NCBI GenBank assembly: GCA_016110215.1
Contig: JADWQD010000025.1
Span: forward strand, 186,001-250,000
DNA from: Capronia americana
Taxonomy: Eukaryota; Ascomycota; Eurotiomycetes; Chaetothyriales; Herpotrichiellaceae
Direction of reading: 5' to 3'
Length of the DNA stretch: 64,000 nt
The first letter of the stretch is position 1; each line of letters begins with the position of its first letter. The notes under the pieces are model-generated. The model was given only the letters and a program-made list of their open reading frames with translations. It was not told where the DNA came from and did no database searches. Below, one piece after another: positions 50,751 to 60,638 of this stretch. A program made the translations under genes and the position numbers.

Positions 50751-52652
50751 TCAAACCGCCATGAAAATATCGTCGATTCCTCTCAAGAGAAGTTCTCCAG
50801 TAGTCTGCGCAACCTTCGTCCCCTCGTCCTTACCGCCAGCACTCCAAGGTCTGACGTTGATGGTCCAGACATTCATGCCCGGCTGCAACGAGCTAGGTCG
50901 CTCATCGGATGGATGGTTTGCTGGTACGTGCTCCAGTTTGACCGAGACATGCAAACGTAAGAACTGGATCTTTCGGTCCAGTCCCAGGTCCCGATGCCCC
51001 TTGATCACACAGTAATCTCGCATCCGCCATAGCTCGGCGATCTCTCTATCCTCGTCGCACGGAGCGAGTTGGGTGATCCAGTCGTTTCTGAAGAGAAGGG
51101 CATGCTTCGCGGGCTCTTCATCCGCGTCATAGTATGAGTCTTCGTTCACAGCGAGATGGGCTGGGTTGCCACCCCATAATGACTTTCGTCGGCCCAAGAT
51201 ACACACGGGGCAGAAATTCTTGTCAAAGCCGAATTTCATCCAGCAGACTCGTTCGCCTTTCTTATCCTTTTTCGAGGGTGGGATGTAGAAGATGGCTACA
51301 GTCCCTCTGATGGGGTCCATTCCATCACTGCGCCCACGGGGCATCCCGAAATAGAGCGGACGGGGAGGTAGGTCAGAAAGCCCATTCGGATTGGACAGCT
51401 TGGCGGCGCGCATTTCCTCCTTGCTATAGCGGGTAATGACACGTAGGGTGTCGCGGAAGTGGAAGGCTGTCTGGTAGAGTTCGTCGACAGTATAATACGG
51501 GACGGTGAATTCGTGTAGCCGAAACCCATACCATCTGCGAAGGGGCACGTCGATTATAGTTGGGCGGACGTGGATATGTCGCACGCGGTGCTGACGATCC
51601 TGTAGAACCGTTTGGAGCGGAACACACAAAACAGTGTTGCCGTTAAATGAGACGCGAGCGAATTGCTCTGCGTCCTGCGACGACGACAATCGTTCGAGGA
51701 AGACACCGAGCCTGGCACCCGGAGAGGTCCGAAGAGTGCAATGCAAGATGCAGAGATAAGTCTCCATCGTCCAGGGCACTGTCAGGAGGGAGATCGAGAG
51801 TCCCACATTGGTCAGCTCAAATCTGCCGGTGTTTGGTAGGCCTTGCGAGGAGCGGAGGACATTCTGGCATGTGACGAATTGCGAGGGAGACGTCGCCAGC
51901 AAACCGCTGTGGCCACCAAAGTATCCTTCTAAGCCGCGATCCCAGGCGAAAATGGACTGGTCGTCGGACAGTCTGAGGATCTCCTGCTGCAGCCTTGCAA
52001 AAGATTTCTCGCCCTCTCCATAGAGCATGGGCATGCTGACGTCAAAGATCCCCAGGAGACTGTACGCTCTGTCCTCGATCCGGGTCGTCTGCCGCCTTGA
52101 TGCCCACGACATCCTCTGTGCAACGGAGCAGCTGGAAGGTTTGCTATGTCCAACAAGGACCTCGATGGGAATGCCGGTGTGGATGGAAAGATCGTGCGCG
52201 AGGTCGCCCTTGGTGCCGAGAAACACCCAATTCCGATCGTGGAAACTGACATTCTTGGGTGCAATCAGTTCCTGCAGTGTCCAACCGCGAGTCAGCCAGA
52301 CGCTATCTTTGATGGCATTCTTTCGCGACTCGATATCCGTAAGGTAGGCAAAGCAGATCTCAGCTTCCTGGTACCATCTGTACATTGAATTGATAGCTTC
52401 GGTGAGTTCGGACGAGCTCGTCTTGTCGATGCAACAAGTATCCACCCATAAGTACGAGTAACCTTTCATCCTGGCATGCCAGCAGGCCGACTGGATCTTA
52501 GCGAAGCCTCTCTTGCCAAAGGTCTTTGGTTGACTCATGTCCTGGAAGGAGACCTCTTCGGAATCCCATCGGTGCGACAGGATGGCATATTTGGGCACCT
52601 GACCGCTGCTGAATTCTGTAAGCTGTAGAGTCTTGACATCGATCAAGCGCAT
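50751..52652 (-). CDS. HET-domain protein (heterokaryon incompatibility type)
   Basis: An intronless 633-residue protein. HET domains trigger cell death when genetically different hyphae fuse, and fungi carry many copies. All three diagnostic blocks are intact: KYAILSHRW (21-29), WVDTCCIDK (69-77) and RGWTLQELIAP (122-132). The typical MRLIDVKTLQL opening precedes them, and YSLLGIFDVSMPMLYGEGEKSF follows. The remaining 400 residues have no known repeat (no WD40, ankyrin or NACHT motif seen), so this is the stand-alone type. The start is the ATG of MRLIDV; a longer frame upstream has only a non-ATG opening. Confidence 0.92.
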   Translation of the reverse strand: MRLIDVKTLQLTEFSSGQVPKYAILSHRWDSEEVSFQDMSQPKTFGKRGFAKIQSACWHARMKGYSYLWVDTCCIDKTSSSELTEAINSMYRWYQEAEICFAYLTDIESRKNAIKDSVWLTRGWTLQELIAPKNVSFHDRNWVFLGTKGDLAHDLSIHTGIPIEVLVGHSKPSSCSVAQRMSWASRRQTTRIEDRAYSLLGIFDVSMPMLYGEGEKSFARLQQEILRLSDDQSIFAWDRGLEGYFGGHSGLLATSPSQFVTCQNVLRSSQGLPNTGRFELTNVGLSISLLTVPWTMETYLCILHCTLRTSPGARLGVFLERLSSSQDAEQFARVSFNGNTVLCVPLQTVLQDRQHRVRHIHVRPTIIDVPLRRWYGFRLHEFTVPYYTVDELYQTAFHFRDTLRVITRYSKEEMRAAKLSNPNGLSDLPPRPLYFGMPRGRSDGMDPIRGTVAIFYIPPSKKDKKGERVCWMKFGFDKNFCPVCILGRRKSLWGGNPAHLAVNEDSYYDADEEPAKHALLFRNDWITQLAPCDEDREIAELWRMRDYCVIKGHRDLGLDRKIQFLRLHVSVKLEHVPANHPSDERPSSLQPGMNVWTINVRPWSAGGKDEGTKVAQTTGELLLRGIDDIFMAV

Positions 52653-53030
52653 GGCGACAACTTGTGGTCTAAGTGTGGCGTGAGCATGTCGATTCTGTGA
52701 CCATCTGAGGCGACGACAACGGTGACCCACCTCTTTGCGGTCAATTCATGCTCACTCGCCTCACCAACGTCGTATCATGTCTATGCTTCATACGGCCAGC
52801 ATTACTATCGACAAGGAGACAACAGCGGGCTTTCCCAGCTCCACAGTTGGTAGAGAGAAAAACGGAGAAGCAGTGAGCGGAGCGACTCGAGCGTTTGATT
52901 GGCTGAATCAACGAGGGGCTGCGGAGGAGCAAGCGGACCGGAGCAATTTATTCTTGTCTCTCCGTGCCTCATCACCTCGACATCACTGCTTTGCAGTCAG
53001 TCACCAGGCACCGAACCAAGCCTCGTCGAA
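52653..53030. other. Divergent promoter, HET gene / zinc-finger gene
   Basis: 378 bp with no ORF of note. Confidence 0.5.
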
Positions 53031-53602
53031 ATGCCTCCGGTAAGTTGGCGCTCGAGATGGGATATCTTGTGCAGCGCGGTCCCATTCTTCTCTTTGGCGT
53101 TATTGACTAGTCGCCTTCCTTTCAGCGAGGATTCACCCTTCCTCCTGCGAATACTCAGTCCGCGAAGCAAGCGCGTAGCGCCTTCTTCTGTTCGCTATGC
53201 CAGAAAGGCTACAGTCGCATGAACGAGTTCGAAGCCCATGAGTCGTCTTACGATCACCAACACAAGAAGAGATTGAAGGAGATGAAGGAGATGCAACGAC
53301 AGGTCCAACCGAAGAAGGAAGAGAAGGGCCCTTTGATGCAGATAAAACTTGGCGGCACTACCAAGAGTGCAGCGGCCGGTGGTGGAGGGTTCAAAAAGGG
53401 AGGATTCAAGAACGCGTTCGCCCCGGCCGACGACGAGCCCAAAGTCGACATCAGGAAGGAGGAGGATGTCGATACAACGGGCAGAGCCCCAAGTGCACTT
53501 CCCGATGACAGCGACGTGACAGATGACGAGGACTACTACGATCCACGCCGACCAACAGGTTGCATGCCAGGCTGCAACGGTCGTGCTGTGGCGGGCACTT
53601 GA
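53031..53602 (+). CDS. Small U1-type C2H2 zinc-finger protein
   Basis: Two exons (53031-53039 with just three codons, 53126-53602; 86-nt intron GTAAGT...TTCAG) give 161 residues. One finger, C25-X2-C28-X12-H41-X5-H47 (FFCSLCQKGYSRMNEFEAH), has the wide His spacing of U1/matrin-type fingers found in RNA-processing proteins. It continues with a basic helix (HKKRLKEMKEMQRQ), a Gly-rich stretch (GGGGFKKGGFKNAF) and an acidic end (DDSDVTDDEDYYD). The tiny first exon is supported because RGFTLPPANTQSAKQAR directly after the acceptor reads in frame. The C-terminal 15 residues are unusual and may hide another splice. Confidence 0.75.
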
Positions 53603-53904
53603 CCCCGGAACTTACTGTTGCAACTAGAGCCTAGATGTAATGCACCGCGGTATCACGCAGCCATTGAGACACCATAGAAGAGCAAGTGCCGTAACACGTA
53701 AGGCGGATTGCAATGATCATAGTTGAGCCCTGCGAGGGAGTAACTGACTGCTGTTAAGGCAGGCCAAGACTTCGATCTTGGCACTTTGAAAGCTCCTTTA
53801 TTCACTGACTGCAGAATTTTCCCCTTGACCACGACGCCAGCACGGGGTTCTCTCTCAAGGTCAGCATCACTTAACGCGTTGAGAGGAGGGGTGCTGCGTA
53901 GGTG
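53603..53904. other. Short spacer before TRM1
   Basis: 302 bp between genes read in the same direction. It includes the TRM1 promoter. Nothing specific seen. Confidence 0.5.
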
Positions 53905-56343
53905 ATGAGGATTGTGCGTTGTTTTGGAGTCGTAGGAGTGGAACTCGTCCACTTCCGCTTGAAAAAGTCGGTGATTGGCGGACTGCGAAACTCTTCAGCA
54001 CCTCGACAAAGGACGTTCGAAACTTCGTCTCGCCGCAAAATGGCATCCCCTGCCCCGCCCGAGACCACAATAATAGACGGCAAGAAATACAGAGTGGTCC
54101 GCGAGGGACTCGCCTCAGTACTTGCTCCATATGCTGAAGAAGCTCCAGTATCTACGAAGCGTAACAAGAACAACGACGACGGCAAACAAACTCGTCCGTC
54201 GGCAAATCAAAGCAAGAACAATGACGAGGGGCACCAGGCAGTCTTCTACAACCCCATCCAGCAATTCAATCGGGACTTGACTGTACTTGCAATCACCGTT
54301 TATGGTGAAGGCGCCTTGTTAGAAACACAATCCAAGTCCAAGCGGAAAGCTCAGCACAGCAAAAACAAGAAGGACGAACGGCGATCGAAGAGCTTGGCCG
54401 CCGCTCAGGGTTCCGAGCAACCTAACTCACGGAAGCGCAAGGCCGACGATCTCGATGGCCCGCTCGAAGTCGACACCGCCCAAGAAGGTACGAAGAAGCT
54501 CAAGGCAAACGATGATGGACCAGATGACGAAGAAGAATTGGATGTTGCTGAGCTGATTGCCCAACCCAGCGGGGGCCCGCACGACCACACGCATGACCAA
54601 GGCGAACATTCAAAGCATAAGGGACATCCGCAGGCCGCCGAAGATGGCGCCCAGTCGGCGGCAGCAAAGACACTGCAAACATCCTTTTCGATCCTTGATG
54701 CCTTATCCGCTACTGGTCTGAGGGCCTTGCGTTACGCCAAAGAAATACCATTTGCCACGAACATCGTCGCAAATGACCTCTCTCAAGCGTCGGTCGAGAG
54801 TATTGAGCTGAATATCAAACACAACCAGGTGGAAGATAAGGTCCAGTCGAACCTCGGCGATGCTCGAGCTCTCATGTACAGCAAGGTCGGAAATGAACAT
54901 TCGAGACCTGCCAAAGGATATGTCCACCGATTTGATGTCATCGACATCGACCCCTATGGTACGGCGGCCCCCTTCTTCGATTGCAGTGTCCAGGCGCTTC
55001 GGGATGGCGGAATGCTCTGTGTCACTTGTACCGATGCAGGGGTGTTTGCCTCTAACGGATATCCCGAAAAGACCTTCGCACTGTATGGTGGCATGCCCAT
55101 GAAAGGGGCACATTCTCATGAGGGCGGCTTGAGGTTGATACTCAACGGAGTAGCTATGTCGGCTGCGAAATATGGGCTTGCAATAGAGCCACTGCTGTCA
55201 CTTTCCATCGACTACTACGCTCGTTTGTTCATTCGCTTGTATCGAAAGCAGCAAGACGTCAAGCTGCTCGCAGGTACAACAATGACCGTCTACAACTGTG
55301 GGCACGGCTGTGGTGCATGGGTGACACAACCGTTGCTCCGAAATCAGCTGCAGACATCCAAGAATGGAGACACCTTCTACAAATTCTCGGCCGCACAACT
55401 GGCTGCGAGAAGTCAGAATTGCGAGCACTGTGACTCAAGGATGCACCTGTGTGGGCCGATGTGGGCAGGTCCTCTCCATAACCCGTACTTTGTACAGAAG
55501 ATGCTTGAGAAGCTTCCATCCTTGGACAAGAAAGTCTATGGTACGGTCGACAGGCTTGAAGGAATGCTCACGCTGGCCCTCGAGGAAGATCTTAGTCCTG
55601 AGGGTTCGTCGAATGGAGACGTGAGTCCCGAGGGAGCGAAGGATGGACCAATCACCGACTCGCGGATCATACCACGACTGGCGACAAACAAGCCAGACCC
55701 AGCTCCCTTCTTCTTCATGCCTACATACTTGTCGAAGATCATTCATTGCGCCACACCTTCGGAGTATGCAGTGCGCGGTGCACTCCTCGGCCTGGGTTAC
55801 AGGGTCTCTCGGTCACACTGCAAAGCCGGAAGCATCAAGACCAACGCTCCTTGGGGAGTGCTATGGGAAGTCATACGCGAATTCATGCGGACCAAGAAAC
55901 CAATCAGGGAAGGAGCTGTGAAGCAAGGCACGCCTGGTTGGAATATCCTGGCAAGGTTGAGGGGAACAGAAAGAGCATTTGTGTCAGACCTAAAGGATAC
56001 TACGAAAGCTCAGCTTGTCAAGTGCGATAGCAAGGAAGACCTCAAAGTCGTGCTGCAGGGAATTCTGTACAGGCTCGAGAACGACAGGGACACTGTCGAC
56101 AAGGAGACCAAGGTATCATCTGAACCGAAAGACGTCGGTGGCAAGACAGGAGATCCTCCCCAGGGCGGGTTTAACAAGGAGCGGTCACGATCAAGGAGTC
56201 CCTCTGCGCCAGCACCAAGCAATCTGAATATCATCTTTGACGAAAAGCTAGGCAGTGAAAAGCCTCGAGGCAAATTGGTGAGGTATCAGATGAACCCGAG
56301 ACAGTTTTGGGGTCCGATGAACCGGGCGGGCAGTGCCTCATGA
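53905..56343 (+). CDS. TRM1: tRNA (guanine26-N2)-dimethyltransferase Trm1
   Basis: An intronless 812-residue enzyme that makes m2,2G at position 26 of cytosolic and mitochondrial tRNAs with S-adenosylmethionine. Visible: LSATGLRALRYAKEI and VVANDL-type SAM-binding segments, the catalytic DIDPYGTAAPFFD, CTDAGVFASNGYPEKTF, the KGAHSHEGGLRLIL segment and the Cys pairs near CEHCDSRMHLCGPMW. Two in-frame ATGs exist: 53905, giving a 45-residue Arg-rich leader, and 54040 (MASPAPPET). In yeast, two starts of TRM1 give mitochondrial and nuclear forms, and this gene has the same arrangement. A long acidic/basic insert lies at about 110-245, and the C-terminus ends with an RS-like stretch (SRSRSPSAP). 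Confidence 0.95.
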   Translation: MRIVRCFGVVGVELVHFRLKKSVIGGLRNSSAPRQRTFETSSRRKMASPAPPETTIIDGKKYRVVREGLASVLAPYAEEAPVSTKRNKNNDDGKQTRPSANQSKNNDEGHQAVFYNPIQQFNRDLTVLAITVYGEGALLETQSKSKRKAQHSKNKKDERRSKSLAAAQGSEQPNSRKRKADDLDGPLEVDTAQEGTKKLKANDDGPDDEEELDVAELIAQPSGGPHDHTHDQGEHSKHKGHPQAAEDGAQSAAAKTLQTSFSILDALSATGLRALRYAKEIPFATNIVANDLSQASVESIELNIKHNQVEDKVQSNLGDARALMYSKVGNEHSRPAKGYVHRFDVIDIDPYGTAAPFFDCSVQALRDGGMLCVTCTDAGVFASNGYPEKTFALYGGMPMKGAHSHEGGLRLILNGVAMSAAKYGLAIEPLLSLSIDYYARLFIRLYRKQQDVKLLAGTTMTVYNCGHGCGAWVTQPLLRNQLQTSKNGDTFYKFSAAQLAARSQNCEHCDSRMHLCGPMWAGPLHNPYFVQKMLEKLPSLDKKVYGTVDRLEGMLTLALEEDLSPEGSSNGDVSPEGAKDGPITDSRIIPRLATNKPDPAPFFFMPTYLSKIIHCATPSEYAVRGALLGLGYRVSRSHCKAGSIKTNAPWGVLWEVIREFMRTKKPIREGAVKQGTPGWNILARLRGTERAFVSDLKDTTKAQLVKCDSKEDLKVVLQGILYRLENDRDTVDKETKVSSEPKDVGGKTGDPPQGGFNKERSRSRSPSAPAPSNLNIIFDEKLGSEKPRGKLVRYQMNPRQFWGPMNRAGSAS

Positions 56344-57904
56344 GCCGCCGTTCAGGTATGTAGACCAGTCGTCACGTCTGCGTTATCACTGCATGCTATC
56401 ATGTTTCAATACTCAAGAGGTCTCTGCTCGACAAGTTCTCTTGCCTGTTTTATGGCTTGTTTGTCGGGTTCCTCTCCTATATCATCTTGCCAGCGTGCCA
56501 ATCTCAGCAGACTTGTTGCTGATAGCCCTGTGAAGTGCTGGATCACGATGCATCTTCAGTCAGAAGCGCTCCGGCCCAACTTGTTTACAAACCGGTCCAA
56601 AGCCCTTCAAGGACAACGACTTGTAGCCAGCACCGTATTGAGTCCAGGTCTCCGAATTCTATTCCCGAAAGCCTGTCGAACTTGAACCGGGTTGAATCGG
56701 CTGATGTTAATATTCTGATCCGAGCACAGACGCTTTCGTAACAACTTATTGTCCCCTCATCATGTTATATCAGCGATGATAGATTTTCGGACAATCAAAG
56801 GAGATGCTAGCTTGCGGCGGATGTTCCGGGCATAGAACAACTCGTTTCTTTCACCCACTTGCTCTGCGAAATGTGGAAGCGGCTGAAGATGGATAATGCC
56901 CATTCTGCTCTGGCTGTCACTTCTAGACTGCTGTGCAACTGGAGGAATTCTTCGACAGGAAGGACGGTCTCCGGAGACCGGAAGCGAGCCTTGCAGATAG
57001 TTCGTCGGAGGTGAATGCTAACAACAGTGCACACGGAGCGTCGCCCAGGGAATTGTTTGGAGAACCGTTGGGCGCATCATTGGAACCGGAAGCCTCTGCA
57101 GCCGCAGACGGAGACTCTCGAGAAGACTCCCAAGCCAATCTTTCAAGTTGACTGAGTGCTCACGGTTCTCTCGGAACGAGGGCCTCGGAGGCATCTTTGT
57201 GGAATTGATATAGCACCAAGCGGAACGCGTGTTCCTTTCTTGCAGTTTTCGCATCCAGACAGCACCCCTTCCCCCTCCTCCAGCCTGGCTCTTGTCCTAA
57301 CTCGACAAACGGGTGGTTGGCACTCGGGTCACTCCCGCGCCTAATGCCACTTCGATGTGTAAGGGAATTTGGTTCCTTTGGGCTGCTTGAAACCAAGTGC
57401 TTTCCTAACGAGGTCACCGGCTTGGTTGTTCTTGGAGCCCCTCCACTGACAACTACTGGTCGAGTTCGAGCGTGACCTGTTGCCGCGTGTGACCCTTCCA
57501 TACCGAACGCTTGTCCAATTCGAAACGGGCGATTGAGGGTACTGTGCTCCGGAGATGAGCCCAATTCCCCTAAGAGAATGTCAGCTGGCACAGCACTAGA
57601 AGGTGCGGTGGAAGAGTGGAAGTACGCACGAAGCAGGAGCCACAGCCGCGACCGCTACTTGACGGCTGCACAGTCTTTGTTTGAGGTTCGCATCAGATCG
57701 GTTGGTTCTATCACTGAGGCCAAGCTGACTTTTATCACTGAGCCAACTGTCTCCAATTACATGGCACTCGAGCTCCGAATCACCCTTGCGCAGCCACTCG
57801 CGTCTCCTCCTCTTCTCTACAAGAGCAGGCCCAGCTCATGGTTTCTGAGACCCTTCTCTATACCATCTCCTCAGACAACCACCGTGCCATCCTTGACTTG
57901 AAGG
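56344..57904. other. 1.56-kb region without a firm gene
   Basis: It follows the TRM1 stop. A frame at 57533-57901 (122 codons, with MSAGTALEGAVEEWKYARS at 57578) has some coding look and could be an upstream exon of the small gene at 57905, but I cannot join the two in frame with confidence. Confidence 0.4.
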
Positions 57905-58508
57905 ATGGACAAGCAGACAGGAGAGACGCCCGCCCAGCGTCCTACGGACGGGTCGACCACTATGGGTAAGTCATATTCGTCCTGTTCCACATCTAGGTTC
58001 TGACGAGATTGGCATAGAAAATTCGACACTGTTGAAGAAGGATCGCCGAGGAGCAAGCGCAGACGGAACAGCAGTGGATTGCAACAAGCAAGGAAGAGTC
58101 AGCATGGTCCCTCAACCAGATCCATTCCCAAGCATCCGCGGCACTCATGCCCTCAGCATTCCAAGCTTTCCTGGCACTCAGCATGCGCAAGAAGACAAGC
58201 ATCACCTCCACCTTCTGCTCGTTCTCAAAAACTCGAGTCCTGGGGCTAGCGACGCGGAGACCGGAGAAGGGCTGAGAACCGAGGATTTGGCATTCAAGGT
58301 GAAGCAAGCGCAAGAGATTCATCGTCTAGAGTGGCTGAAGGGGAGGGTCGCACATCTAGCAGACATGGTGGACAGGGCCGCAGGAGAGGTGGAGGGGAGT
58401 GAAACGGAAGCGGGACTCAGGTACGACGCCATTGTCGCGGATGCTCTTGCAGATCTGGCCCATGATCTGCAGATGAAGATTGAAGAGGACGACATGCGGT
58501 GGCTTTGA
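57905..58508 (+). CDS. Small hypothetical protein, two exons
   Basis: Exons 57905-57965 and 58018-58508 (52-nt intron GTAAGT...CATAG) give 183 residues. The N-terminal half is hydrophilic and without features. The C-terminal half (about 100-180) is a long helical stretch, EDLAFKVKQAQEIHRLEWLKGRVAHLADMV, with a heptad-like pattern. No family recognised. The gene may extend upstream by further exons; support comes only from good splice sites that keep the frame. Confidence 0.4.
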
Positions 58509-58964
58509 CCTATTCGAATTCGTGGAGCGGGAGATCAAAGGTATGACTGTTCAAGAAGGCACCATGGATGCTGCAGTGCGTTCCTCAAGCAGTCCCACAA
58601 ATCGTGAGATTTATGGGCGCTGAGGTTAATCCTTCCCTGCGCTGCTCGTACAGTATTCACTCATGATCCCCCGTCCTTCTGTTCTGTGCTCCCACTCCCT
58701 TGTGGCTTTCTGGATATTCGCTCAGACCGAACAACCACCTTAACCTGACTGCAACCAGAGCGAACGAACAGCTACCACGGTCATTCCGGGTGCAGAATGA
58801 CCCACGGCATTTCTGGTGTCTCGCTCCTGTTTCTCTAACACCCTGCACTTCAGCACCTACGGGTGGGACTCAGCAAGTTTCGAGCGCTTTTGCTTCTAGT
58901 TTAGAGATGATCAAGTCTTCGTCATTCGGAATAATCTGGCTAGACCGTCTAGCGCAAACGCCAG
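58509..58964. other. Intergenic region before the reductase relic
   Basis: 456 bp. If the relic at 58965 ever had upstream exons they should be here, but no membrane-segment coding sequence is visible on the + strand. Confidence 0.4.
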
Positions 58965-59519
58965 TATGAGTTCTTCAATACGGATCTGGAGAAGGACCAC
59001 ACCGTCGCTGTGCGCTCGACAACAGTCGGCCACAGCAAGGGCGTCTATACGAACTCGGGCTTGACGCTGTTTTTCCGCAAGAAAGTCGGCATGACGAGAT
59101 GCTTGCGAGCGCAGGAACGGCTACTCACCCTACTTGAAAGAACCTATCCCACCAGTCCCACACTGGCAGTCCTACAGAGCGACCGACTTCTACTGATTGG
59201 AGGTGACATGGGCATTACCGGGCTTCTACCGTTCCTATGGTCTCATCCCAACGTCAAGCTGTTCTACGGCGCCAAGGCGGCCGATGAATGCCTCTTGGAC
59301 TCGTTGAGCATGGTGTTGGAACAAGTCCGCGAGAAGGAGCCCTGCGTTGGCCGGAGACTGGATATCCCCGGGCTGTTACGAGAGGAAGCTAACCTTGCTG
59401 TCATGTTGTGCGAGCCTAGGGGGATGTCTGATCGTATCGGGGCCGTCGTGGCTAGGTTTGATAGGGAGACGGTAGGTCTCTCCTCCTTTGAGCTCCAGCT
59501 GGATGCCTTTTCTTGGTAG
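58965..59519 (+). pseudogene. C-terminal piece of a ferric-reductase-like (FRE) flavoprotein
   Basis: The open frame (possible acceptor CGCCAG before 58965) reads the NAD(P)-binding half of fungal ferric reductases: LTLFFRKKVGMTRCL, then SDRLLLIGGDMGITGLLPFLW, then VKLFYGAKAADE and CVGRRLDIPGLL. The usual end, with GPGGM in the NADPH contact loop, is changed to CEPRGMSD. The whole haem-binding membrane domain and the FAD-binding HPFT motif are missing: less than 500 bp separates it from the preceding gene, and no helices are coded there. It also has no ATG near its start. I call it a truncated, decaying copy; it may be transcribed but should not make a working reductase. Confidence 0.6.
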
Positions 59520-60638
59520 ATTTGCCTACTAGGGAGAAGAATGTACAAGACGAGAGACTCGTCCGTGATTCTTCCGTTCATGCGTGGCATACACGTAGAC
59601 GCACGCATACACAATGTCCTGACCGTGACGATAGATAATATAGTGGCATCAAGTAGCGGTTGCCAACGCGGTGGCAGTAGCAGTGGCAGTGGCCGTGGCG
59701 TATCGCGGAGGACAAGACTCTGGCACAACGCAGAGAAGATGCGGGCCAGGGAATGTCACGTAGATAGGTACCTTACTAAATATCCTATTGACATTTCGCC
59801 GCGGCCTTGAGAGTTGATGCACGCGTGTGTCCTTCGAAGACAAGGTGGGTTAGCAAGGCTACATAATCGGTGATGAGGCTGGGTGCCCCCTCACTCACTG
59901 CTATGTATGGACTGCTCTGAGAGATGGTTCGGATCCTGTTGCGTGATTGCTTGTCTGATGTTCGGACGTGTCGCGAATCTGCACTTTCGAGGCACCCTCT
60001 TTGATTTGCACAATACTCCTACTGCGTCCATCTAATCCAATCCAATCCAAATGCTGGTATGGATGTTGGACTGAAAGGCTCTCCTACGTCAACTTTATTG
60101 ATATCAGGGGATGCTGTAGAGAGGCGCCCAGTCAAACAGTGCCAGCATGTGCAGTTTCTCTGTCTGGCGTCACTGTAGTCTGAGGACAGACCGTGAACAG
60201 AGGCCAGCTTCAAGGGTCTTCATTCAGGTGATTTCACGTCACATTGACTTTTCCGCCGTGTGATCACTGCATCTCTTCTACCTCATCTGGTCCCAACCTC
60301 ACATAAGAGCCCCGGATAAGTACACCTGCCTTGTATTGTCGGGGTATCAACCTTGACAAAGGCACTCAAAAGGATGCAGTGTAATTTGTCCATCTCCGGA
60401 CACCAGTCGAAACCAACTCTGAAGAGAACTTTCTTCAGTTGAGGATCACATTGAAAGTGATGTTGGCAGTGACATTGGCGGGTGAAGGAACTGTTGTTGC
60501 CGCTAGAGGCCGTTGCTTTCCAGATGCTTCACTGCTCAGAGAGGCCCTCACCCGCGAGCATGTGCAATGCCGCTACTTAAGGCAGGTGACTTTCATTTCA
60601 CTTTTATATTTCTCCCTCGTATTGATTTTCTGCTCAGG
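59520..60638. other. 1.1-kb intergenic region
   Basis: No gene recognised. A GGCAGT-like short repeat lies near 59670-59700. Confidence 0.5.
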
